This document shows, piece by piece, positions 1 to 6,370 of a stretch of 8,850 bases of DNA; the first letter of the stretch is position 1, and every line of letters begins with the position of its first letter. The stretch covers positions 1-8,850 of the forward strand of contig CAMPKU010000193.1 of assembly GCA_946887385.1 (NCBI GenBank), read 5' to 3'. The notes beneath the pieces are model-generated. The model was not told the origin of the DNA. It searched no databases and worked only from the letters and a program-made list of their open reading frames with translations. The stretch is from an uncultured Gammaproteobacteria bacterium. GTDB lineage: Bacteria; Pseudomonadota; Gammaproteobacteria; Rariloculales; Rariloculaceae. The position numbers and the translations under genes were made by a program.

Positions 1-576
1 GCGCAGATCACGGATCTCGCGCGTTCGTTCGATCGCGAAACCGACGTCGCATGGATCGTGCGCACGCGCGGCGATCCGCTCGCGCTGGCGCCCGTCATCA
101 CGAGCCTGCTGCGGCAGGCTACCGGCGCGCCGGTCGGCAACGTGCAGACGATGGCGCAGATTCTCTCGACGTCGATCTCGCGCCAGCGAGCGAACGCCAT
201 GCTGATGGCGGTTTTCGGCGGAGCGGCGCTGTTGCTCGCCGGGATCGGCATCTACGGGCTGATGGCGTTTTCCGTGCAACAGCGCACTCACGAGATCGGT
301 ATTCGCATGGCGCTCGGCGCGGAACGCGACCGCGTTCGCGGCATGGTGATCCGGCAAGGGGTGGTGCTCATCGTTGCCGGCACCGCGGTTGGGCTGGGAG
401 CCGCGTATTGGCTAGCCGACGTCTTGGCTTCGGTGCTATTCGGCGTGGCGCCTCGGGATGCCGCCGTGTTCTCGGTAGTGCCCATCGTCCTTGCGCTCGT
501 GGCCGCAGCGGCCGTGTCTATCCCCGCCCATCGGGCGAGCCGGGTCAATCCGGTGGACGCGCTCAAGTGCGAATAG
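1..576 (+). CDS. MacB/FtsX-type ABC transporter permease (ADOP-like), C-terminal fragment
   Basis: The frame is open from base 1 and ends at TAG 574-576, giving the last 191 residues; the N terminus lies outside the window. Three hydrophobic segments are visible at about fragment residues 66-91, 114-136 and 157-176, the usual FtsX-like C-terminal bundle. The first and second are joined by the cytoplasmic stretch RTHEIGIRMALGA (95-107), a hallmark of MacB-type permeases. The LFGVAPRD motif (146-153) and the ending AHRASRVNPVDALKCE are typical of the large duplicated 'ADOP' permeases found in acidobacteria and many proteobacteria. These proteins sit in the inner membrane and act with a MacB-like ATPase; substrates are mostly unknown, with peptide, lipid or drug efflux as possibilities. 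Whether this one is a full ADOP or a shorter MacB permease cannot be told from the fragment. Family assignment is strong, substrate unknown. Confidence 0.92.
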   Translation, partial: AQITDLARSFDRETDVAWIVRTRGDPLALAPVITSLLRQATGAPVGNVQTMAQILSTSISRQRANAMLMAVFGGAALLLAGIGIYGLMAFSVQQRTHEIGIRMALGAERDRVRGMVIRQGVVLIVAGTAVGLGAAYWLADVLASVLFGVAPRDAAVFSVVPIVLALVAAAAVSIPAHRASRVNPVDALKCE

Positions 577-592
577 CCCGGCCGTAGGCCCG

Positions 593-617
593 CCGCCGTC
601 CCATCGAGATACGGCGG
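593..617 (+). terminator. Possible hairpin terminator after the permease gene
   Basis: CCGCCGT (593-599) and ACGGCGG (611-617) form a perfect 7-bp stem with an 11-nt loop, 16 nt after the permease stop. No U-tract follows, so it is a weak candidate for an intrinsic terminator; it could equally be a structured spacer. Confidence 0.35.
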
Positions 618-620
618 TAA

Positions 621-629
621 TGCTATGAT
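621..629 (+). promoter_or_regulatory. Candidate extended -10 promoter for the three-gene operon
   Basis: TGCTATGAT fits an extended -10 element (TGn followed by TATGAT, one mismatch from TATAAT), about 67 nt before the ATG at 697. No good -35 lies 17 nt upstream, which extended -10 promoters can tolerate. A second A/T-rich stretch, CATAAT at 670-675, also resembles a -10 box but has no partner at proper spacing. Either could serve. Confidence 0.35.
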
Positions 630-683
630 CGCGCTGCTGCGCGAGAGCGTGGCAACGTCTTGCGGTTTCCATAATAGATAACA

Positions 684-689
684 AGAGAG
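684..689 (+). promoter_or_regulatory. Ribosome binding site for the first operon gene
   Basis: AGAGAG lies 7 nt before ATG 697, a moderate Shine-Dalgarno match that supports this start. It sits in an unusually A/T-rich leader for this window. Confidence 0.45.
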
Positions 690-696
690 TAAACCG

Positions 697-1464
697 ATGA
701 ACGTCGTGCGAGCGCGGTGCTGCGCAGTGCCGTTTCGGTCCTTGTCCTCGATCCTGGTGTGCGCAGCCGTTGTGCTCAGCGTACCGGCTGCAGGGCAAAT
801 CGCCCGGCTCGCACCCGTCGGCAAGCCGGTCGAAGTCGTCGACCCGTCGGAGCGCATCAGCGGTAACGCCGCCGCCGGCATCGTGCTGTTCCACGAAGGC
901 GACACGATCGGCAAGGATCGTCTCTGGGCGTATTTGTCCCACCCCGTTGCTGACACGGTGAAGCTTCGCATCAGCAGCGTAGACGGCCGCTATTACGCCG
1001 AGGCCGACTACGCAACGGGCGCCGCGCCGGGTTGGGTGGCGCTCGACCTGCCTTTCGATCGGTTCGATTTTCTCGAGCAGTACAGCGATCCGATGAACGA
1101 GATTGCCACGCTGCTCAGCGATGCCGACGTGCCCGCGTTCTATCCCGTGCGCTGGGCCCACCCGCACCGCACGCCTGATGCCGCGTTGCCGGAACTGCCG
1201 AAGAGCACGGATCCGCTGCGCGTGTACATGAACACGGAGCGCGCACGCGCGTTCGTCGTCGTCGACGACGCGCCGGCGTATTGCCGCGACGCGTCGGCCG
1301 TGTCGGGGTTCAAGTTCAACGCCATTTGCGAGCTGCAGCTCGGCGACCTGCTCGGGCCTGCGGCCGGCGAGGGGCTCAACGTGGTCGAGCGGGTGGAAGT
1401 GTTCCGGCGCGCGGGCGTGCGCATGCTCGATCCGCTGGCATTGGATCTGCGCATTCGCTATTGA
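697..1464 (+). CDS. Exported protein of unknown function, first gene of protease operon
   Basis: This is a 255-residue protein that I do not recognise. The N terminus has basic residues, then a hydrophobic stretch (about 17-30) and a plausible signal peptidase site after AAG33, so a secreted or periplasmic protein is likely. The mature part has no membrane segment. It alternates beta-prone stretches with acidic and aromatic residues (for example DLPFDRFDFLEQY, about 117-129). Two cysteines, C196 and C211, could form a disulfide in the periplasm. The ATG at 697 is preceded by AGAGAG at good spacing. Its stop is 4 nt before the next start, so it is almost certainly co-transcribed with the membrane protein and the protease downstream. 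The gene call rests on strong G/C third-position bias and this organisation; the function is unknown. Confidence 0.82.
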   Translation: MNVVRARCCAVPFRSLSSILVCAAVVLSVPAAGQIARLAPVGKPVEVVDPSERISGNAAAGIVLFHEGDTIGKDRLWAYLSHPVADTVKLRISSVDGRYYAEADYATGAAPGWVALDLPFDRFDFLEQYSDPMNEIATLLSDADVPAFYPVRWAHPHRTPDAALPELPKSTDPLRVYMNTERARAFVVVDDAPAYCRDASAVSGFKFNAICELQLGDLLGPAAGEGLNVVERVEVFRRAGVRMLDPLALDLRIRY

Positions 1465-1468
1465 CGTC

Positions 1469-2572
1469 ATGAGCAGCCCGCCGCCGACTTCCGAGTCTGC
1501 GCCGACTTCGGCGGCACGCGGCGCGGGCGGCGTTTTCGCCGCCGCCCGTCGCTTGGGCCGGCGCGGGTTCGATGCCGCCTTGAATTGGCCGGGCGGACGC
1601 TGGCCCGTGCCCACCGTGACGAGCCTGTTCGCGATTGCGGTGCTCGTGGTGGCCGGTGTGGAGCTGCTGCCCACGGCGCTCAGCGACGTCACGCTCACCG
1701 TGCAGGCACGCAGCGAGGTGCTCGAGGTTACGCTGCAGCCCGGGCGCACGTACGTGTGGTGGGTACCGCGCGGCAGCTACTCGCTGCTCACGGCGCCGGA
1801 CGACGCGGCGTGCGAGCAGCGGAAACGGTTCGACATCGTCTGCACTTACGACGAGCCCACCGCCGTAACCATCAAGCATGGCGCCACGGTGCGGTTCGAG
1901 GTCAGCCGCCAGGAAGGCACGTCCGCGCCCGCGTTTACGCTCGCGCTCAGTCCGCGCGAGCTCGACGGCGAAGAGCTGGCGCAGCAAGACGCGTCGCTGT
2001 TCGAGGTTCGCGGCCGAGCCGACACGGTGCTCGTCTCGACGCAGGATCTTTTGACGTTCGAGTCGCTGCCTACCTCGCAGTGGCGCATCCCGCTGATCGT
2101 CGAACGAGTGCAGATCGGCGAGTCGTTGTCGGACGGCGTGGCGCCGGGCGAGGCGCTCGACACGTCGGCGCGCCAACCGATTCTCATCGACGGCGACGTG
2201 CGGATATTCGCGCGCGCGCTCGGGTTCGACGAGCGCTACCTGATCAAAGACGAGCGCTTCGATCCGGCCGATGTCGTGCAGATTCCGGCGAGCGCGGCAG
2301 CCGAGGGGCTGTTGCTCGGGTTGTTGTCGTTCGAGGACGGCGAGAGCGGCGACGAATCGCCCGGGTTCGACGTAACGCTACACACCGACCTCGCCGAGGT
2401 GTTCGTGCGCCGGCTCGGCGGCGGACATTGGATCGGCGTCTCGATGTGGGCGATCGTCTCGAAGCTGCCGTTCTGGCTTGCGCTGTGGGTGGTTTGGGTG
2501 TCGTTGATCGTCGTCGCCAATTACTATTCCGATCGTTTGGGTGAGCTTCGAGGTCACAAAAATGAAGGCTAA
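1469..2572 (+). CDS. Double-pass membrane protein with large periplasmic domain, unknown function
   Basis: This 367-residue protein is not recognised by family. The layout is a Pro/Ser/Ala-rich and then basic cytoplasmic N terminus (1-47), a membrane segment at about 48-66, a large domain at about 69-327, a second membrane segment at about 332-352, and a short charged C-terminal tail ending HKNEG. By the positive-inside rule the central domain should be periplasmic. That domain looks beta-rich and has two cysteines, C115 and C125, that could form a disulfide. The start lies 4 nt after the stop of the preceding gene and has no clear Shine-Dalgarno, so translation probably depends on coupling. 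The 3' end overlaps the protease start at 2562 by 11 nt. It may be a scaffold or partner that places its operon neighbours at the inner membrane; this is inference from context only. Confidence 0.82.
   Translation: MSSPPPTSESAPTSAARGAGGVFAAARRLGRRGFDAALNWPGGRWPVPTVTSLFAIAVLVVAGVELLPTALSDVTLTVQARSEVLEVTLQPGRTYVWWVPRGSYSLLTAPDDAACEQRKRFDIVCTYDEPTAVTIKHGATVRFEVSRQEGTSAPAFTLALSPRELDGEELAQQDASLFEVRGRADTVLVSTQDLLTFESLPTSQWRIPLIVERVQIGESLSDGVAPGEALDTSARQPILIDGDVRIFARALGFDERYLIKDERFDPADVVQIPASAAAEGLLLGLLSFEDGESGDESPGFDVTLHTDLAEVFVRRLGGGHWIGVSMWAIVSKLPFWLALWVVWVSLIVVANYYSDRLGELRGHKNEG
2550..2554 (+). promoter_or_regulatory. Ribosome binding site that fixes the protease start
   Basis: GAGGT lies inside the end of the preceding gene, 7 nt before ATG 2562. 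It favours this ATG over the in-frame GTG at 2541, and the start at 2562 also leaves a proper signal peptide at the N terminus. Confidence 0.65.
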
Positions 2573-3716
2573 TAAACGTGACTGTCTAACTGTTCTCGCG
2601 GGTGCTGCGTTGCTCGTCGGCGCCGAAACGGCAGCGGCCGGGCTCGTGCACATTCAGGTGCAGCAGCGCGCCGGAACGGAGTTCGGCGCAGGCTACACCG
2701 TGGGCCGCGGCTCCGACTGCTTCGTGATCACGCCGTTCCACGTGGTGCAGCTCGCAGGGCCGGACTCGATTACCGTCACGGACGCGAAGGGCAGCAGCGC
2801 CAAGGCCCGGTTGCTGAAAGGCAGCGAGGAGTTCGACGCGGGGCTCCTTCAGGTAGCCGTGCCGCACACGCTCGATTGCCCGGCCGATTGGTCCGACGGC
2901 GCGAACGCGGCCGCGGCGATCGGCGGTGCGCCGTTTCTCGTTGCACGCAAAGTCGACGACAACGGCCGCGTCATGCAAACGAGGTTTTTCGCGGCGAGCA
3001 CGTCGCGCGAGCAAGTCGAGTTGCAGCCGTTTGGTCCGAACGATGAGCTGCGTGAGGGGGACAGCGGCAGCACGCTGTATGCCGGCGACCAGATCGTCGG
3101 GCTCGTGGTGGCCGTCGACACGCAGTCGAAGCAGGCGGTGGCGCTCACGCAGAGCCAAATCCATGGTCTCTTTGGCGCCGACGTGCTGCCGGGCGCCCGG
3201 CGTACCGCGGTCTTACAGTCGTTCACGTTTCGGCGCGCCGAGGAGCCGTATGCGACGGTGGCGGCGCGCGAATTTCTCGCAAGCGCAGCCGGCCTGCAGC
3301 TTTTGAATGCGGCGGCCGACGGCAGCGCGCCTGCCGGCGCGGAGTATCTCGTTGCCGGGCAAATCGTCGACCTGCGGGCCACGCGCCAGGCGAACCCGAA
3401 CTACAAGCCGCCCGAGAAGACCGCCGCCGACGAGAGCCTAGGCCGGCAGCTGTTCCGCAGGCTTGGCGAGCGCGTTTCGAGCGAGGTGGACGAGGCGCTC
3501 GAGCGAAACTCCGCCGCGCAGTACCTACAGGTCTTCAACATCGACGTGCAGGTGGAGATCACGAAGGTGGCCGACAACTCGAAGATCGTGAACCTCGAGC
3601 GGCGTTCGTACGAGCTGGCCGAGGCGGATGCGACGGCTGCGGACCTACAAAAGACGGCGGTGGCCGACGCCGTGCGCGACGCGCTGGCGTTGACACTGCA
3701 GAAGTACCCCCTCTAA
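2562..3716 (+). CDS. Exported trypsin-like serine protease with extra C-terminal domain
   Basis: This 384-residue protein begins with a signal peptide (basic MKANKR, hydrophobic 9-20, likely cleavage near AAA26). A chymotrypsin-fold protease domain covers about 28-205. The catalytic triad can be read as H60 in ITPFHVV, D92 in FDAGLLQV and S168 in EGDSGSTLY, followed by the strand QIVGLVVAVD. All three catalytic residues are intact. C53 and C106 could form a disulfide. Unlike DegP/HtrA no PDZ domain is visible. Instead residues about 210-384 form a second domain with YLVAGQIVDLR and VFNIDVQVEITKVADNSKIV, a pattern resembling CsgG- or FlgT-like envelope lipoprotein domains; this resemblance is tentative. 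The start at 2562 was chosen for its GAGGT and signal peptide. It overlaps the preceding gene by 11 nt, indicating translational coupling. The substrate is unknown. Confidence 0.86.
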   Translation: MKANKRDCLTVLAGAALLVGAETAAAGLVHIQVQQRAGTEFGAGYTVGRGSDCFVITPFHVVQLAGPDSITVTDAKGSSAKARLLKGSEEFDAGLLQVAVPHTLDCPADWSDGANAAAAIGGAPFLVARKVDDNGRVMQTRFFAASTSREQVELQPFGPNDELREGDSGSTLYAGDQIVGLVVAVDTQSKQAVALTQSQIHGLFGADVLPGARRTAVLQSFTFRRAEEPYATVAAREFLASAAGLQLLNAAADGSAPAGAEYLVAGQIVDLRATRQANPNYKPPEKTAADESLGRQLFRRLGERVSSEVDEALERNSAAQYLQVFNIDVQVEITKVADNSKIVNLERRSYELAEADATAADLQKTAVADAVRDALALTLQKYPL

Positions 3717-3726
3717 AAGGCGCACC

Positions 3727-3752
3727 GGGGACGGATTGAAAAATCCGTCCCC
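3727..3752. terminator. Perfect 11-bp hairpin with GAAA loop, bidirectional terminator or REP-like element
   Basis: GGGGACGGATT (3727-3737) and AATCCGTCCCC (3742-3752) are perfect inverted repeats around a GAAA tetraloop. The hairpin lies 10 nt after the protease stop and ends 2 nt before the stop of the convergent membrane-protein gene, so it can terminate both transcripts. There is no long T-tract. The 'ggggacgg' stem resembles dispersed REP-like palindromes common in proteobacterial genomes, so it may be one copy of such a family. Only one copy is present here. Confidence 0.7.
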
Positions 3753-3754
3753 CG

Positions 3755-5533
3755 TCAGCCGGCCGAAGGCGTCGGCTCGTCGGCGCTGAGGAACTTGTCG
3801 TCGCGAGTGTCCTGCGAAATCACCGGCTGACCGTTGCGCTCGTCGCCGTTTGCCCGCGTGCGCTCGTTCATCTGATAAATGTTGGCGGCCGCCTGTAAGT
3901 CGGACTCCGACGCTACGCTCGCCATGATCTGCCGGTCTTTCAGGAACGAGCGCGCGTCGGCAACCAAGTCTCGCGACAGCTCGGCGTTCTCACTCATCCC
4001 TAAGATTAGCCGCGGTTGCTCCAGATTCGCCGAGCCGCTCACGGTCAGCGTGCTCGTATGCAGCCGGCTCACCAGGAGCCACGGCGTGAGACTCGAGCGC
4101 ACGATCACGTTCTCCGAGCGCGTCGAGTCGTAGATGCTCATACCCGTCGCAAGGCGCGATTCCGAAAACGTGCCGGTGGCCTGGAACGCGATGAGGTCCG
4201 ACTCGAACTCGATCTCCGAGACGTACAGTGTGGACGTGTGCGCGATGAGCATGCCGGCCGTCCAGAGGATGACGGCGCCTAGCAGCGCTTGCGTGAGCCC
4301 GGCAAGCGAGATCGTCGTGAGCTGCATCAGCACGGCAAACGCGAGCAGGCCCGCGCCGAGCAACAGCACTTGGCCGGCGGCGATGCCAATCTGCAGCAGC
4401 AGGTCGCCGCGCCGATCGGAGATCGGCCGCGGCTGTACCTCTTGCACGGTGCGGCCTTCGAACTCACCCTTGTTCTGCGAGCCCTGCGCCACGAGCTGCG
4501 GCACGTCGTTCACGTAGACGCGGTTCGGAATCTCCTGAAAGCGATGCTTCGCGAGCGTGATCTCGATGGCACGAAAGATGTCCATCGGATGCACGGATTC
4601 TTGCCAGTGCTCGCGGTACTCCGTCACCATCGTCGGCGGCTGCGCGCGCGGTGCGCGGCGAATCGCAAGATACAAGCTGTACGCGGTCGCCGCACCGGCA
4701 AGAAGCACGGTGAGCAAAAACCACGGATACGGCGACATCGGCAGCTCCGGCAGCGGCTGCACGCCGTTCAAAGCCACGAGCGCGAACGGCGTGGCGATGG
4801 CGGCCGCGGCCCAGAGCACGAGCGCCACCGGCGTGAACTTCAAAACGGCGCGCCGATTGCCGCCCGAAGGCCTTACGGCTTCGCGCAGCCAAATGAATAG
4901 CAAGAGCACCGTGATCACGGCCACGAGCCAGGACATCACCGGCGTGCCCGCCATCGGCACGAGGCCCGTAACACCTGAGAACCACGCGAGGCCGAGCAGG
5001 CCCAAGATCACGACGGTGTGGCCGGCGGCCGCAAAGCGCGAGCCCGCGTCGTTGCGCAGCGCGTACGGCAGGAAAATCAGATTCGCCACGAGGCTGTGCA
5101 ACAGCCGCGGCAGCCAGCCCTCGGGCTCACGGAACGTGGGGTTCTTGCGGCCGAGCAGCATGTTCGCGAGCTCGACGGGCTCGTAGATGCCGCGGAAGCC
5201 CGTGGCGCCGCCCGAGCGCGCACCGGGCATCACGGATTGCTCGGCGGCCACCGCGGCCGCGAGATCCGCGGGCTGGCCCCGCCCCACGTAGAACCGGAAC
5301 ATCTTGAACAGGCCGCGATACGCAGCAAAAACGCCGAAACCGAGCAGGCTCAATCCGCCGGCCATCACCACGCCGGCGATGGCGCGCTCGCCGTCGGCGA
5401 CGAGCGTGCGCACGGCGAGTAGCGCGAACAAGCCGAGCACGATGAGCACGGCGGCGCGCGCAGTGTAGGCGGCACCCTCGAACCGAAATGGGTTAGGAAT
5501 GTCGACCTGTTGCGAACCGTATTCGAACGGCAT
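3755..5533 (-). CDS. Polytopic inner-membrane protein of unknown function
   Basis: This 592-residue protein is not recognised by family. About eight hydrophobic segments are visible near residues 25-43, 51-72, 172-194, 199-216, 235-256, 270-291, 381-404 and 410-431. A weaker amphipathic stretch lies at 143-159. A soluble loop at 292-380 contains HPMDIFRAIEITLAKHRFQE and YVNDVPQLVAQGSQNKGEF. A soluble tail of about 160 residues (432-592) follows the last helix, with LHTSTLTVSGSANLEQPRL and a helical NAELSRDLVADARSFLKD part. The last 35 residues are acidic, polar and probably disordered. The ATG has a good Shine-Dalgarno (GAGG) 7 nt upstream. The gene converges on the protease operon and diverges from the gene at 5692. 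No transporter signature or catalytic motif was recognised; a structural or regulatory membrane role is possible. Confidence 0.85.
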   Translation of the reverse strand: MPFEYGSQQVDIPNPFRFEGAAYTARAAVLIVLGLFALLAVRTLVADGERAIAGVVMAGGLSLLGFGVFAAYRGLFKMFRFYVGRGQPADLAAAVAAEQSVMPGARSGGATGFRGIYEPVELANMLLGRKNPTFREPEGWLPRLLHSLVANLIFLPYALRNDAGSRFAAAGHTVVILGLLGLAWFSGVTGLVPMAGTPVMSWLVAVITVLLLFIWLREAVRPSGGNRRAVLKFTPVALVLWAAAAIATPFALVALNGVQPLPELPMSPYPWFLLTVLLAGAATAYSLYLAIRRAPRAQPPTMVTEYREHWQESVHPMDIFRAIEITLAKHRFQEIPNRVYVNDVPQLVAQGSQNKGEFEGRTVQEVQPRPISDRRGDLLLQIGIAAGQVLLLGAGLLAFAVLMQLTTISLAGLTQALLGAVILWTAGMLIAHTSTLYVSEIEFESDLIAFQATGTFSESRLATGMSIYDSTRSENVIVRSSLTPWLLVSRLHTSTLTVSGSANLEQPRLILGMSENAELSRDLVADARSFLKDRQIMASVASESDLQAAANIYQMNERTRANGDERNGQPVISQDTRDDKFLSADEPTPSAG

Positions 5534-5540
5534 GACAAAA

Positions 5541-5544
5541 CCTC
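5541..5544 (-). promoter_or_regulatory. Ribosome binding site for the polytopic membrane protein
   Basis: On the minus strand GAGG lies 7 nt before the ATG at 5533-5531, supporting that start. Confidence 0.6.
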
Positions 5545-5558
5545 GCGCTTATCGGCTT

Positions 5559-5587
5559 TTTATGTTGACGCGGTGGACACATCGTAA
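5559..5587 (-). promoter_or_regulatory. Weak candidate promoter for the membrane-protein gene
   Basis: Read on the minus strand, TTACGA (5587-5582) and CATAAA (5564-5559) are separated by 17 nt and sit about 25 nt before the start codon. Matches are only about 3/6 and 4/6 to the sigma-70 consensus. The 158-bp region 5534-5691 must carry divergent promoters for both flanking genes; no convincing plus-strand promoter was seen. Confidence 0.25.
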
Positions 5588-5691
5588 GCCAAATTCGGCG
5601 AACCTGCGCGGGCCCGCGGCCGTCGCCGGCGCTTGGTCGCGGTCGCCGCCCCAACCCGTTATCCTTGCGTTCGAGACTGAATCCAAGTGCC

Positions 5692-6261
5692 ATGACCGTC
5701 GTTTCCGCAAGCACGATTCCCGATCACCTCGATTTCCTGGTCACGCAGCCGGACCAGGAGCACGCCGTCGTCCGCGACCTGGTGTCCGCCGTCGTCGCGT
5801 TCAACATGCACAGCCCCGGCGAGCCGCTCCAGATCAGCTTTCCGCTGTTTACCGACTTCAAGGTCAGCGAGCGCGGCATGCTCGGCCCCTGCGTGCGCAT
5901 CACCGGGCCGGCGGAGAAGCTGTATGTGCTCACGCTGCGCTACGAGGTCTCGGCGCACTTGCGATCCGGTCGCGCCATGACGCTGGTGCGCGATCGCCCG
6001 GTGGTGGATGCGCGCCGCAACGAACGCTTTTCGCTGCTCGCTTCGGCCGGCAAAGCGCGCGAGCCCAAGGTTGTCGTCGCAGAGACCCGGCCGCTGGTGC
6101 TTACCGGTCACTCGCGCTTGATCGAGACGGCCGGTAACCTCGGGATCGCCGTGCGCGACGAGGCTGCGTTCGTTGCGCGAGGCGAAAGCACGGTCGCCAC
6201 GGACGGCGACATCGATCTCCTCGGCTTCTCGGAGCGCAAGACCGTGCCCGTCTTGAAATAA
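5692..6261 (+). CDS. Cytoplasmic protein of unknown function
   Basis: This 189-residue protein has no signal peptide or membrane segment and was not recognised. It begins MTVVSASTIPDHLDFLV and has a mixed alpha/beta pattern, with a beta-rich middle such as LYVLTLRYEVSAHL and a basic stretch DARRNERFSL in its second half. The strong G/C third-position bias supports it as real, unlike the long antisense frame across it. ATG 5692 was chosen over an in-frame TTG at 5665. Neither has a clear Shine-Dalgarno, so the start is uncertain by nine codons. The gene is divergent from the polytopic membrane protein and 109 nt upstream of the DUF3500 gene, with a palindrome between, so it is probably a separate unit. 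No function can be suggested. Confidence 0.75.
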   Translation: MTVVSASTIPDHLDFLVTQPDQEHAVVRDLVSAVVAFNMHSPGEPLQISFPLFTDFKVSERGMLGPCVRITGPAEKLYVLTLRYEVSAHLRSGRAMTLVRDRPVVDARRNERFSLLASAGKAREPKVVVAETRPLVLTGHSRLIETAGNLGIAVRDEAAFVARGESTVATDGDIDLLGFSERKTVPVLK

Positions 6262-6316
6262 CGCCGTCGAGTTGCTCGGTCGATCTAGCGGCCCGGCGCA
6301 CGCCCGTTTGAAAACC

Positions 6317-6330
6317 CGCCGCCGGCGGCG
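6317..6330. repeat. 14-nt perfect GC palindrome upstream of the DUF3500 operon
   Basis: CGCCGCCGGCGGCG is a perfect palindrome in the 109-nt gap before the DUF3500 start. It sits just after TTGAAA (6308-6313), a good -35-like hexamer, and before CAGGAT (6331-6336), a poor -10 at 17-nt spacing. It could be an operator or part of a terminator for the gene upstream, but in GC-rich DNA such a palindrome may be chance. Confidence 0.3.
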
Positions 6331-6357
6331 CAGGATCGGCGGTAACACTTTGTCGCC

Positions 6358-6363
6358 GAAGGA
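6358..6363 (+). promoter_or_regulatory. Ribosome binding site that fixes the GTG start of the DUF3500 gene
   Basis: GAAGGA lies 7 nt before GTG 6371, a strong match. Starting there places the signal peptide at the N terminus, whereas the longer frame from TTG 6272 would add 33 arginine-rich residues in front of it. Confidence 0.7.
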
Positions 6364-6370
6364 TCGTGCC

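Noticed and set aside
436..1749. A 437-codon minus-strand frame across the permease end and the first operon gene
   Set aside because: Low-complexity Arg/Ala-rich translation spanning two better-supported plus-strand genes; no domain.
1585..2544. A 319-codon plus-strand frame inside the double-pass membrane protein gene
   Set aside because: Extremely Arg/Ala-rich frameshifted translation with no features; the other frame has clear membrane segments and operon spacing.
2541..2561. GTG at 2541 as the protease start
   Set aside because: It has no Shine-Dalgarno and adds seven residues before the signal peptide. ATG 2562 has GAGGT at 7-nt spacing.
2562..3716. DegP/HtrA family assignment for the protease
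   Set aside because: No PDZ domain is visible after the protease domain, and the C-terminal region has a different pattern.
6272..6370. TTG at 6272 as the DUF3500 start
   Set aside because: It would place 33 Arg-rich residues ahead of the signal peptide; GTG 6371 has a strong GAAGGA site.
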